Origin: a virus
IMG/VR virus record: IMGVR_UViG_3300028008_000121
Span: 1-21,784 of that record
Length of the DNA: 21,784 bases
Direction: 5' to 3' (one strand)
Below are positions 8,160 to 15,287 of this stretch, one piece after another; the first letter of the stretch is position 1; each line of letters opens with the position of its first letter. The notes below the pieces were generated by a model, which was given only the letters and a program-made list of their open reading frames with translations, searched no databases and was not told the origin of the DNA. Both the position numbers and the translations under genes were made by a program.

Positions 8160-8942
8160 ATGAAAGTTGTCCTCGCAACAGGCGGATTCGACCCTATTCA
8201 TTCGGGTCATATCTCATATCTCAAAGCCGCTAAAGAAATGGGCGATATACTTATCGTAGGCATAAATTCAGATGAATGGTTAGAACGCAAAAAGGGTAAA
8301 TCTTTTATGCCTTGGAATGAACGTCTATCAATTCTCAATAACTTACAAATGGTAGATGAAGTCTTCACCTTTATGGATGACGATGATACCGCTATTAATT
8401 TTATTAAACAAGTTATTGCACATTATCCAAATGACCAAATAATCTTTGCCAATGGCGGCGACAGAAAAAAAGGCAATACTCCTGAAGTAGAATTTGCAAC
8501 ATCTATTGCAGATACTTCACCTGGATTTGGTTTTGTTTGGGGCGTTGGCGGAGAAGATAAAAAGAATTCAAGTAGTTTGATTTTAGAAGAATGGAAAGCA
8601 CCAAAAACTGTTCGTAATTGGGGTTGGTATAGAGTATTAGATGACAAGTCTGGATATAAAGTTAAAGAATTAATAATAGCACCAGGTCAAAGTTTAAGTA
8701 TGCAACGCCATGAATTTAGAGCAGAACATTGGTATATTCTTAAAGGAGAATGTTCATTTAATACAATAAATGCTTCCTCTGACATCGAATGGTCAGGAAC
8801 ATTCAGAGAACATCAGACGGTGACAATTCAAAAAAATGAATGGCATCAAGCCTGTAATGAGACAAATGAACCATGTCACATATTAGAAGTACAGTATGGC
8901 GACAAGTGTGTAGAAGAAGATATCGTGAGGTTACCTAAATAG
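8160..8942 (+). CDS. Nucleotidyltransferase-cupin fusion protein
   Basis: The 260-residue product joins two domains. Residues 1-140 are a nucleotidyltransferase of the TagD/HldE-C type: GGFDPIHSGH at 8-17 with the catalytic HxGH (His14-His17), INSDEWLERKKG, NGGDR near 98-102 and a KNSSSLI segment at 135-141 resembling the family ISSS/T motif. Residues about 150-258 are a cupin like that fused to ManC-type sugar nucleotidyltransferases (WGWYRVLD, PGQSLSMQRHEFRAEHWY, NEWHQACN), with His184, Glu189, His190 and His229 as likely metal ligands. The pair suggests synthesis and modification of a nucleotide-activated sugar or polyol, perhaps for surface glycan or DNA modification; the substrate is unknown. 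The ATG directly follows the previous stop, with no strong ribosome-binding site, so translation is probably coupled. Confidence 0.85.
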   Translation: MKVVLATGGFDPIHSGHISYLKAAKEMGDILIVGINSDEWLERKKGKSFMPWNERLSILNNLQMVDEVFTFMDDDDTAINFIKQVIAHYPNDQIIFANGGDRKKGNTPEVEFATSIADTSPGFGFVWGVGGEDKKNSSSLILEEWKAPKTVRNWGWYRVLDDKSGYKVKELIIAPGQSLSMQRHEFRAEHWYILKGECSFNTINASSDIEWSGTFREHQTVTIQKNEWHQACNETNEPCHILEVQYGDKCVEEDIVRLPK

Positions 8943-8990
8943 ACCTAGTACGATATTCAATGTAAATTTCACAACTAAAAGGAGTAAGAA

Positions 8991-9218
8991 ATGAAACTAA
9001 TTAAGACAGGAAATATATATGACAAGGATAATTCAATGAACTTATTAAACTTAACTGAAACAGAGATTAACCAATTAATCGAATCATTGGCAAAAAATCC
9101 AGGTATCGAAGAAGACGACAAAGAACCAACATTGAACTGGTTGCGTGAGCAATTATCTGAGCAAAAAATTGGTGGTGCTTGGAAACGCAGACTCAGAGAA
9201 AAGGGACATGTCATTTAA
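8991..9218 (+). CDS. Small hypothetical protein
   Basis: A 75-residue product of unknown function. It has a good AAGGAG 6 bases before the ATG. An internal Met at residue 16 (MNLLNLTETEINQLIESLAK) could be the start in relatives, but it lacks a matching ribosome-binding site. The body is helical and acidic and the C-terminus is basic (GGAWKRRLREKGHVI). Its end overlaps the next gene's start by 11 bases, so the two are probably coupled. Confidence 0.7.
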   Translation: MKLIKTGNIYDKDNSMNLLNLTETEINQLIESLAKNPGIEEDDKEPTLNWLREQLSEQKIGGAWKRRLREKGHVI

Positions 9219-9645
9219 GAGTTGGATATACGGAACTCTTATAACGATTGTAATTTTATTTGCATTCGTACAAACGGTTGAGGCACAAAATACTCAACCA
9301 CACAAGATTGACACTGACCCAGAGTTGCTTGTTCTTGCACCTGAACTTCTCGAAAAAGAACTGGCTATAATGGTATTAGGGGGCATTGATTATTATGTCC
9401 AAGAATGTACTACATTAACCTCTCGTGGTGTTATCTATAGAAATAAAATAATTACATATCACGAAATATCAGAAGATTTTCTACCAATCAATCCAACATA
9501 TATCAAAGGAGCATTAGCAGTGTCTGGTTATGATTGCTATGAGATGTATGAATTGATAGAATCGTTAGAACAAGGTGTAATAGAAGAACCACAACAACCT
9601 GTTGATAAAGAGACAATTATTTCAGAAGATTTATTGACATCGTAA
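9208..9645 (+). CDS. Hypothetical exported protein with signal peptide
   Basis: The chosen ATG at 9208 gives 145 residues starting MSFKSWIYGTLITIVILFAF, a classic signal sequence: a basic residue, a hydrophobic core and a VEA-Q signal peptidase I site near residue 26. The frame is open further upstream, but that part has no signal-like features and overlaps the preceding gene. The mature part is acidic, with two central cysteines (YVQECTT, SGYDCYEMYEL) that could form a disulfide in the periplasm. No function is recognised. A periplasmic or envelope role in the infected cell is inferred from the signal only. Promoter P3 overlaps its last codons. Confidence 0.7.
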   Translation: MSFKSWIYGTLITIVILFAFVQTVEAQNTQPHKIDTDPELLVLAPELLEKELAIMVLGGIDYYVQECTTLTSRGVIYRNKIITYHEISEDFLPINPTYIKGALAVSGYDCYEMYELIESLEQGVIEEPQQPVDKETIISEDLLTS

Positions 9646-9662
9646 TGACGTTGTGATATAAT
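9634..9662 (+). promoter_or_regulatory. Sigma70-like promoter P3
   Basis: TTGACA at 9634-9639, a 17-base spacer and an extended -10 TGATATAAT (TATAAT at 9657-9662). The predicted start is near 9669, 24 bases before the ATG at 9693, with AGGAA in between. ACATCGT and ACGTTGT (9637-9643, 9648-9654) form a dyad with one mismatch. The promoter overlaps the stop of the upstream gene and should drive the membrane protein and prs. Confidence 0.75.
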
Positions 9663-9692
9663 ATTTGTAAGAGTAAAAACTGAGGAATTAAT

Positions 9693-9950
9693 ATGATAGA
9701 GTCGGAAATGTTTTATATGGTATGGATTGCTTGTGGTGTTTGTATGTATCTTTCTTATCAAATGGGAAAAGGTGAAGGATATAAAAATGCACAAATTGAA
9801 ATAGCAACCACGATAGTTGATATACAATTAGAAAAGATAAGAGTACAAGAAATGAAACAAGAGGTTGAATCTCATAAACAATCACTTCTTGAAATTCAGA
9901 AAGAAACGGAACAACTAGTTAAAGATGCAAAACCAAAGGAAATAGCATGA
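9693..9950 (+). CDS. Small membrane-anchored coiled-coil protein
   Basis: An 85-residue product with one N-terminal membrane segment ([18 protein letters not shown], about 7-24), then a long charged helix from about residue 32 to 80 ([35 protein letters not shown]) with heptad-like spacing. The layout is that of many small phage inner-membrane proteins; a lysis role (spanin-like) is conceivable but nothing specific supports it, and its position before prs argues against a lysis cassette. The stop overlaps the prs start (ATGA). Confidence 0.75.
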   Translation: MIESEMFYMVWIACGVCMYLSYQMGKGEGYKNAQIEIATTIVDIQLEKIRVQEMKQEVESHKQSLLEIQKETEQLVKDAKPKEIA

Positions 9951-10900
9951 AAATTATTGCTGGAAATAGCAATTTACCCCTAGCCGAAGAAGTCGCCGCA
10001 CATTGTTTTGCTTCTTTGGTACCAGCAGAAATAAAAGCATTTGCAGATGGCGAAACTAGTGTAGAATTTTTAGAAAACATTCGTGGTGAAGATGTTTTTA
10101 TTATACAATCAACAAGCACACCAGTTAATGATAATCTGATGGAACTTTTGATTATGATTGATGCCGCAAAACGTAGTAGTGCAAAACGAATTACAGCCGT
10201 TATGCCTTACTTTGGATATGCAAGACAAGACAGAAAGAGTGCAAGTAGAACTCCTATTACTGCAAAACTTGTTTCAAATCTGATTAGAGAAGCAGGTGCG
10301 GATAGAGTTTTAACAATGGATTTACATGCTGGTCAAATTCAAGGATTTTTTGATATTCCAGTTGATGATTTAACAAGTAGAGTTGCTTTTGCTAAAGATA
10401 TTAAAAGAAAGTTAGGCAAAAAAGTATATCAAAACACAGTATTTGTTTCACCAGACGCAGGCGGAACGCCAAGAGCAAGAAGATTTGCTGATATGTTCAA
10501 TGAAGATATTGCTATCGTTGATAAACGCAGACCTAGAGCAGGTGAAAGTGAAGTAATGAATATTATTGGTGAGGTTGATGGACAACACGCAATAATTGTA
10601 GATGATATCATTGACAGTGGTGGAACATTATGTAATGCCGCAAAGGCAATCATAGATGCTGGTGCATTAAGTGTAAGAGCATACATTACTCATGGAGTAT
10701 TAACGGGTACAGCCTGTCAAAAGGTAGAGAATAGTGTATTAGAAGAATTAGTTATAACGGACAGTATTAATTTTGTATGTCCAAGTGATTGTAAGAAGAC
10801 ACGAGCAGTGTCAGTATCAAAATTATTCGGTGAAGCAATTCGCAGAGTAAGTAATGAAGAAAGTGTAAGTAGTTTGTTTAATAACAACATAAAATTATGA
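9947..10900 (+). CDS. prs: Ribose-phosphate pyrophosphokinase (PRPP synthetase)
   Basis: Prs makes PRPP from ribose 5-phosphate and ATP, feeding nucleotide and NAD synthesis. The 317-residue product matches bacterial Prs in length and motifs: [25 protein letters not shown] (about 27-51), [11 protein letters not shown] (about 84-94), [11 protein letters not shown] (about 126-136), [20 protein letters not shown], and the PRPP loop [12 protein letters not shown] near 211-222. The E. coli residues DLHAEQ and SPDIGGVVRA read DLHAGQ and [10 protein letters not shown] here. Some phage Prs homologues act on ADP-ribose in NAD-rebuilding pathways; this cannot be told from sequence by eye. It is coupled by ATGA overlaps to both neighbours. 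Confidence 0.93.
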   Translation: MKIIAGNSNLPLAEEVAAHCFASLVPAEIKAFADGETSVEFLENIRGEDVFIIQSTSTPVNDNLMELLIMIDAAKRSSAKRITAVMPYFGYARQDRKSASRTPITAKLVSNLIREAGADRVLTMDLHAGQIQGFFDIPVDDLTSRVAFAKDIKRKLGKKVYQNTVFVSPDAGGTPRARRFADMFNEDIAIVDKRRPRAGESEVMNIIGEVDGQHAIIVDDIIDSGGTLCNAAKAIIDAGALSVRAYITHGVLTGTACQKVENSVLEELVITDSINFVCPSDCKKTRAVSVSKLFGEAIRRVSNEESVSSLFNNNIKL

Positions 10901-11133
10901 ACCAACCAACAATAAAAGTGGGAACAATTATACAACATAAACATTCTCATAAAATAGCAAAGATTACAGATGTATACTATCCACCTGATAATCCTTATGT
11001 TATATCTTTGTCTTATAGTTACGTAGAGTCGGGTAATACTCGTTCGATAATAGACACAGATTTAGAGAATTTTATTGAAAAATGGGATGTTTTAGACGCA
11101 AAACCACAAAAAAATAAGCCAATTCCTGCTTAA
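10897..11133 (+). CDS. Small hypothetical protein downstream of prs
   Basis: A 78-residue product of unknown function. Its ATG overlaps the prs stop (ATGA), so it is the last gene of that operon. The N-terminal half ([21 protein letters not shown]) has the alternating pattern of a small beta-barrel, SH3- or KOW-like domain; the tail is Lys/Pro-rich. After it come about 85 non-coding bases that hold promoter P4. Confidence 0.65.
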   Translation: MNQPTIKVGTIIQHKHSHKIAKITDVYYPPDNPYVISLSYSYVESGNTRSIIDTDLENFIEKWDVLDAKPQKNKPIPA

Positions 11134-11157
11134 TTTACCCATAAAACCCTTAAAAAT

Positions 11158-11185
11158 TTGACAAATCCTCGATTTGTGCTATAAT
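11158..11185 (+). promoter_or_regulatory. Sigma70-like promoter P4 with a 7-bp dyad filling the spacer
   Basis: TTGACA at 11158-11163, a 16-base spacer and an extended -10 TGCTATAAT (TATAAT at 11180-11185). ACAAATC at 11161-11167 and GATTTGT at 11171-11177 are perfect inverted repeats. The predicted start is near 11192. The segment 11175-11220, from the extended -10 through the start codon, is nearly identical to that of P5. Confidence 0.8.
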
Positions 11186-11220
11186 ATAAGTATATTCAAT
11201 AAAAGAGAGGGTTAAATATG
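11175..11220 (+). repeat. Promoter/ribosome-binding module, copy 1
   Basis: A 46-base segment (TGTGC-TATAAT through GAGAGGGTTAAATATG) repeated at 11921-11966. I count 41 of 46 identical bases and no gap; the last 16 bases are identical. It places both downstream genes under the same start signals. Confidence 0.85.
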
Positions 11221-11646
11221 GCTTATATATCAACTGATGAAGTAAAAGCAGTTCGAGTTGCTCTTAAAGAGCGTTTCAAAAACAAACTTAAGTTCTCTGT
11301 TCGTAGAGAAAACTATTCAAGTCTTAATGTTTCTATCGTTTCTGGTGAAATAAACTTCTATGACGGAAGTTTAGACTCAGAAGATAGACACAATCCTAAT
11401 GCTCCAATCAATAAATTCGATGGGCATCTTCAAGTGAACAATTATTATCCTGAATATTACGGAAAACATTCTTCATTAATCGCAGATATTGATAATATTA
11501 TGAAAACTGCACCTGCAAATGCAGAAGGTGGACGTGAATATTATGATAATTCAGATGCAATGATTGATTATTTTGATACTGCCTTTTATACTAACATAAG
11601 CATAGGTAAGTGGAACAAACCTTATGAATTTAAGGGAGCGAAATAA
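11218..11646 (+). CDS. LPD29-domain-like protein
   Basis: The 142-residue product starts MAYISTDEVKAVRVALKERFKNKLKFSVRRENYSSL and contains YYDNSDAMIDYFDTAFYTNISIGKWNKPY near the end. Both patterns resemble the large polyvalent protein-associated domain 29 (LPD29) found in phage and plasmid proteins delivered into or made early in host cells. The biochemical function of that domain is unknown. A strong GAGAGGG lies before the ATG, and promoter P4 lies directly upstream. Its stop overlaps the next ATG by one base (TAATG). Confidence 0.75.
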   Translation: MAYISTDEVKAVRVALKERFKNKLKFSVRRENYSSLNVSIVSGEINFYDGSLDSEDRHNPNAPINKFDGHLQVNNYYPEYYGKHSSLIADIDNIMKTAPANAEGGREYYDNSDAMIDYFDTAFYTNISIGKWNKPYEFKGAK

Positions 11647-11897
11647 TGTCAGTAGAACTAAAACAAAAACTTGACAAAATCTACATAGATATTGATGGTC
11701 CTAATGGAAATGCATTTAATCTATTAGGAGCCGCTTCGGTTTTATCTAAGAAATATGATTTTCCTGGTGAGACGATTAGAGATGAAATGGCATCAGGTGA
11801 TTATATGAATTTACTAAAGGTATTTGATGATAATTTTGGTGAGTTCGTAGTGTTACAAACTGAAAATGCTGAGTATCTTGAGGCATTTGCAAAATGA
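11646..11897 (+). CDS. Small conserved phage protein
   Basis: An 83-residue product, not functionally assigned. The pattern YIDIDGPNGNAFNLLGAASVLSKKY followed by DEMASGDYMNLLKVFDDNFGEFVVL is one I recall from many small phage proteins near metabolic genes. Start and stop overlap the LPD29-like gene (TAATG), so they are co-translated. Promoter P5 follows its stop within a few bases. Confidence 0.75.
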   Translation: MSVELKQKLDKIYIDIDGPNGNAFNLLGAASVLSKKYDFPGETIRDEMASGDYMNLLKVFDDNFGEFVVLQTENAEYLEAFAK

Positions 11898-11903
11898 AAA
11901 AAC

Positions 11904-11931
11904 TTGACAGATATGATATCTGTGCTATAAT
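11904..11931 (+). promoter_or_regulatory. Sigma70-like promoter P5 with a perfect 8-bp dyad filling the spacer
   Basis: TTGACA at 11904-11909, a 16-base spacer and an extended -10 TGCTATAAT (TATAAT at 11926-11931). ACAGATAT at 11907-11914 and ATATCTGT at 11916-11923 are a perfect 8-bp inverted repeat around one base. The predicted start is near 11938, 26 bases before the ATG at 11964. Confidence 0.8.
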
Positions 11932-11966
11932 ATATTTATATTAAACAAATGAGAGGGTTAAATATG
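11921..11966 (+). repeat. Promoter/ribosome-binding module, copy 2
   Basis: Second copy of the 46-base module at 11175-11220, 746 bases away, ending in the ATG of the AAA+ ATPase. Five differences by hand count. Confidence 0.85.
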
Positions 11967-12977
11967 AGTTATGTAAAAATCGAAAATGGGTATTACAACT
12001 ATAAAGATATAAATGGTGTATTCCCCCTAGTTAAAGGTATTACAAAATCAAAAGATGGTTCGTATTTTGTAAAAATTAATACTAGTAAGTCTGACATTAA
12101 AGCATTCAAAGGTCGTGAAGTAGTTCGAGTTAAGATTGAAAATCAAGACCAAGTTAAAGAAGTTAAAAATGTTAAACTTGATAAAAAAGTTGTTGAAACT
12201 GACGACCAAGCAATTGAAAGAATTGCTGAACGTTTTTCAATTTTAGAAGAAATGACTAATGCTACATTAGATGGCATTGTTAGAGGTATGGTAGTAACAG
12301 GACCTCCAGGAGTTGGTAAAACATACGGTGTTGAGCAAGTACTTGAAAAAGATAGTTTGTTTGATATGATGGCTGATAAACCACTAAGACATACTTTTGT
12401 TAAAGGTGCCATGTCGGCAATTGGTCTATATAGTACTCTTTATAAGTATTCAGATTCCAAGAGCATTGTTGTTCTGGATGACTGTGATACTATTCTTTTT
12501 AATGAAGATGCCTTGAACATTCTTAAAGCCGCACTTGATAGCGGTAAGAAAAGAAGAATTTCTTGGAACTCGGACTCTAACTTTTTAAGAAGAGAAGGTG
12601 TTCCTGGTGAATTTGAATTCAACGGTTCAGTTATCTTTATTACAAACTTAAAGTTTGATAGTACTAGACAAACTAAAATCAAAGACCACTTAGAGGCTAT
12701 TCTTTCTAGGTGTCACTATCTTGACCTTACCCTTGATACAACTAGGGATAAGATTATGAGAATTAAGCAAATTGCCAGAGATGGTGGATTGTTTGATACT
12801 AAAGGTCTTACTAAGATACAAGAAGAAGAAATTCTTGATTTTATCATTGAGAACCAAGATAGATTGAGAGAAGTTTCATTGAGAATGGCTCAAAAGATTG
12901 CAGACCTTAGAAATATGAATAAAGATAGATGGAAGGTTCTTGCAGAATCAACTTGTATGAAGAGAAGAGTCGCTTAA
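11964..12977 (+). CDS. AAA+ ATPase
   Basis: The 337-residue product has Walker A GPPGVGKT at 113-120, Walker B IVVLDDCD at 168-175 and a sensor-1 stretch VIFITN ending at Asn228, followed by an ILSRCHYLDLTL segment and a helical C-terminal part. An N-terminal domain of about 90 residues precedes the ATPase. It lacks the N-terminal signature of clamp-loader gp44, so I do not call it gp44. It is a type of single-domain AAA protein common in marine T4-like phages with no fixed role. The ATG at 11964 follows GAGAGGG at the same spacing as the LPD29-like gene; an earlier ATG at 11949 overlaps that ribosome-binding site and is rejected. Confidence 0.85.
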   Translation: MSYVKIENGYYNYKDINGVFPLVKGITKSKDGSYFVKINTSKSDIKAFKGREVVRVKIENQDQVKEVKNVKLDKKVVETDDQAIERIAERFSILEEMTNATLDGIVRGMVVTGPPGVGKTYGVEQVLEKDSLFDMMADKPLRHTFVKGAMSAIGLYSTLYKYSDSKSIVVLDDCDTILFNEDALNILKAALDSGKKRRISWNSDSNFLRREGVPGEFEFNGSVIFITNLKFDSTRQTKIKDHLEAILSRCHYLDLTLDTTRDKIMRIKQIARDGGLFDTKGLTKIQEEEILDFIIENQDRLREVSLRMAQKIADLRNMNKDRWKVLAESTCMKRRVA

Positions 12978-13003
12978 AAAGTTTAAAACGTGTTAACCCT
13001 CGG

Positions 13004-13036
13004 CGCCAGTAATAGAAATGTTACTGGCGTTTTTTT
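13004..13036 (+). terminator. Strong rho-independent terminator after the AAA+ ATPase
   Basis: A perfect 9-bp GC-containing stem (CGCCAGTAA at 13004-13012 with TTACTGGCG at 13021-13029), an 8-base loop and seven T. It separates the ATPase operon from uvsW. Confidence 0.9.
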
Positions 13037-13058
13037 ATGCCATCCGCTAAGAAAACAC

Positions 13059-13087
13059 TTGAAATCCCTATTCAAATATGTTATACT
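13059..13087 (+). promoter_or_regulatory. Sigma70-like promoter P6 for uvsW
   Basis: TTGAAA at 13059-13064, a 17-base spacer and an extended -10 TGTTATACT (TATACT at 13082-13087). TTGAA and TTCAA (13059-13063, 13071-13075) form a 5-bp dyad with the same 17-base span as in P1. The predicted start is near 13094, 21 bases before the uvsW ATG; the leader has only a weak AAAGA-type ribosome-binding site. Confidence 0.65.
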
Positions 13088-13114
13088 ATCTTAAATGATA
13101 AAGAAAAAGTATAA

Positions 13115-14560
13115 ATGAGTAAATGCACAATCATAATCAAGGACGAAGTAAACATTAAGTTAGAAGGACTTGACCCATCAACTCGTAGGAAATGTAGTGA
13201 CAAATTGAAGTACTTTCTACCTCATGCATATCATATGCCTGCATATAAACTCGGTCGATGGGATGGAACAGTCCGCTTTTGTGATGTCGGTGGTAGAACT
13301 TATCTAAATCTATTAGATGATGTTTTGCCTGTAATCATCGAACAAGGTTACGAAATAGTTGTCGATGATAGGCGTAAAAACGAAGAAATGAGTTTTTCAG
13401 TAGTAACTGAGGACTTCTGGGAAGGAGTTACTTGGCCTGAAGGACACATAAAAGCGGGCGAACCCATTATTTTACGAGATTACCAAGTTGAAGTAATCAA
13501 TCAGTTCATATCTAAACCACAATGTCTCCAAGAGATAGCCACAGGAGCAGGTAAGACGATTATGACTGCTACAATGAGTAAAGTAGTAGAGAAATATGGT
13601 AGGTCAATTATCATCGTTCCAAACAAAGATTTAGTTCGACAAACAGAAGAAGATTATACTAATTGTGGACTAGATGTTGGAGTATATTTTGGTGATAAGA
13701 AAGACCACGGAAAGACACATACAATTTGTACATGGCAAAGTTTAAATTCTTTATTAAAGAAAACTAAAAAAGGCGAAGCAAACATCCAGGAATTCATCGA
13801 AGACGTATGTTGTGTTATTGTTGATGAAACACATCAAGCAAAAGCAGATGTATTAAAAGATTTACTGACTAGTGTATTTGCTAATGTGCCTATTCGTTGG
13901 GGACTAACAGGAACTATTCCTAAGAGTGATTGGGAATCTGCTAGTTTACGTAGTTCACTTGGTGATGTTGTAAACAAACTATCAGCAAAAGAATTACAAG
14001 ACCAAGGAGTGTTAGCAAATTGTCACGTTAACATCATTCAAACACAGGAAACTGCAAGTTATCCTAACTATCAGAATGAAATGACATTTTTACTCGAAGA
14101 TAAAAAGAGATTAAAGTATGTGGCTAACATGATTAAAGAAATATCTGTTTCAGGAAATACTCTTGTTCTTACAAACAGAATTAAAAATGGCGAAGCACTG
14201 CAAGACCTTATACCAGATTCTGAGTTTGTTCAAGGTTCTATGGCAGTCACAGATAGAAAGGATGCATATAATGATATAAATGAAGGCACGAATACAATTA
14301 CAATTGCTACTTATGGAGTAGCCGCAGTTGGTATAAATATTCCTCGTATATTTAATTTGGTATTATTAGAACCAGGCAAATCGTTTGTTAGAGTTATTCA
14401 GTCGATTGGTCGTGGTGTTCGTATTGCGGAAGACAAAGATTTTGTACAGATATGGGATGTAACGAGCAGATGTAAGTTCTCAAAAAGACATCTTACAGAA
14501 CGTAAGAAATATTATAAAGAGGCTTCATACCCATTTACAATAGAAAAAATAACATATTAA
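13115..14560 (+). CDS. uvsW: UvsW helicase
   Basis: UvsW is an SF2 RNA-DNA and branched-DNA helicase that in T4 removes R-loops, helps switch from origin to recombination-dependent replication and rewinds stalled forks. The 481-residue product has an N-terminal domain of about 110 residues (KLGRWDGTVRFCD near 45-57, typical of the family). It then has the Q-like motif LRDYQ at 120-124, Walker A ATGAGKT at 142-148, motif II DETH at 237-240, motif III LTGT near 270 and motif VI QSIGRGVR. T4 UvsW has about 500 residues. It has its own promoter P6 after a strong terminator. Confidence 0.93.
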   Translation: MSKCTIIIKDEVNIKLEGLDPSTRRKCSDKLKYFLPHAYHMPAYKLGRWDGTVRFCDVGGRTYLNLLDDVLPVIIEQGYEIVVDDRRKNEEMSFSVVTEDFWEGVTWPEGHIKAGEPIILRDYQVEVINQFISKPQCLQEIATGAGKTIMTATMSKVVEKYGRSIIIVPNKDLVRQTEEDYTNCGLDVGVYFGDKKDHGKTHTICTWQSLNSLLKKTKKGEANIQEFIEDVCCVIVDETHQAKADVLKDLLTSVFANVPIRWGLTGTIPKSDWESASLRSSLGDVVNKLSAKELQDQGVLANCHVNIIQTQETASYPNYQNEMTFLLEDKKRLKYVANMIKEISVSGNTLVLTNRIKNGEALQDLIPDSEFVQGSMAVTDRKDAYNDINEGTNTITIATYGVAAVGINIPRIFNLVLLEPGKSFVRVIQSIGRGVRIAEDKDFVQIWDVTSRCKFSKRHLTERKKYYKEASYPFTIEKITY

Positions 14561-14584
14561 TGAAAGAGATAACTAAGGAAAATT

Positions 14585-15085
14585 ATGAAAATATTAACAC
14601 CAGCCAATAAATGTTTTGAAATGAACAGTTTGCCCGAGGAAATAGAAGATATCCGATATTGTGTCATGGATGTAACAGATAAAGATGACCCAGATTTCTT
14701 TTTCATTCCTTTGGTTTTTATAGAAACATTCAGTGCGCCTAGTATGAACATTAGCATTGGACCATATAATATAGAAATGCCAATAGATTGGAACATTATG
14801 ATTGGCGAAGCAGAAATCGGAATGTGTGAATTTATTCCACTAACCAGTATAAATGAACGAAAATTTGATACACTATTGACAAATCCATTAAAAGGGTTTA
14901 CAATGGATTGGCAACCAATTAAAGTTAACAATGTATTTGCAGATGTGAAATGGTTCTTTCCGAAACTTAAATACGGACACATTCTTGCGATACCATTAGA
15001 ATACGGAGATAGTCCAAAATGTGCATATTTTGTAAAAGACTTAAATCGAATACCAGACCAAATGTCAAGTTATGATTTTTTCTGA
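14585..15085 (+). CDS. Conserved hypothetical protein of marine T4-like phages
   Basis: The 166-residue product has no function I can name. Its pattern of MKILTPANKCFEMNSLP at the N-terminus, PLVFIETFSAPSMNISIG, MPIDWNIMIGE, and KWFFPKLKYGHILAIPLEYGDSPKCAYFVKDLNRIP at the end is familiar from conserved proteins near replication genes in marine T4-like phages. It looks like a beta-rich globular protein. AAGGA precedes the ATG by about 6 bases. It overlaps the next gene by 14 bases. Confidence 0.8.
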   Translation: MKILTPANKCFEMNSLPEEIEDIRYCVMDVTDKDDPDFFFIPLVFIETFSAPSMNISIGPYNIEMPIDWNIMIGEAEIGMCEFIPLTSINERKFDTLLTNPLKGFTMDWQPIKVNNVFADVKWFFPKLKYGHILAIPLEYGDSPKCAYFVKDLNRIPDQMSSYDFF

Positions 15086-15287
15086 AAGTGATAGAGGTCA
15101 TAGAATCGTAATTGATTCGTATAAGAAAGCCGATGAGGCTTATATATGGTGTTCAGATAACATTCCATTAACAGAATGGACAGTATTACAAGATGAGAAT
15201 GCTGAATCATTTTACTTTGAAAGAGATGAGTATGCTCAACGATTTTTATTAGTATTTGGCGGAAGATATTATAAACATGGCAACTAA
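15072..15287 (+). CDS. Small protein, paralogue-like to the gene at 17512
   Basis: A 71-residue product, function unknown. It overlaps both neighbours (14 bases before, 11 after), which suggests coupled translation. The pattern WCSDN...FYFERDEYAQRFLLVF matches WCDDN...IFFEDENDAAMFTLVW in the gene ending at 17832, so the two are probably diverged copies of one small alpha/beta fold. No catalytic motif is visible. Confidence 0.75.
   Translation: MIFSESDRGHRIVIDSYKKADEAYIWCSDNIPLTEWTVLQDENAESFYFERDEYAQRFLLVFGGRYYKHGN

Noticed and set aside
9693-9950. Spanin or holin
   Set aside because: A single N-terminal membrane segment plus coiled coil is compatible, but there is no partner gene, endolysin or lysis context; it is coupled to prs.
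11949-11963. Earlier ATG for the AAA+ ATPase
   Set aside because: This ATG overlaps the GAGAGGG ribosome-binding site that serves the ATG at 11964; the twin module at 11175-11220 shows the same arrangement with its ATG at the later position.
11964-12977. AAA+ ATPase as the clamp-loader large subunit gp44
   Set aside because: The protein lacks the gp44 N-terminal WVEKYRP-type motif and carries a 90-residue N-terminal domain unlike gp44, so only AAA+ ATPase is claimed.
14557-14982. 141-codon minus-strand frame opposite the conserved protein at 14585
   Set aside because: Its product is low-complexity and hydrophobic without domain pattern, has no promoter or ribosome-binding site, and the plus-strand frame matches a conserved protein pattern.
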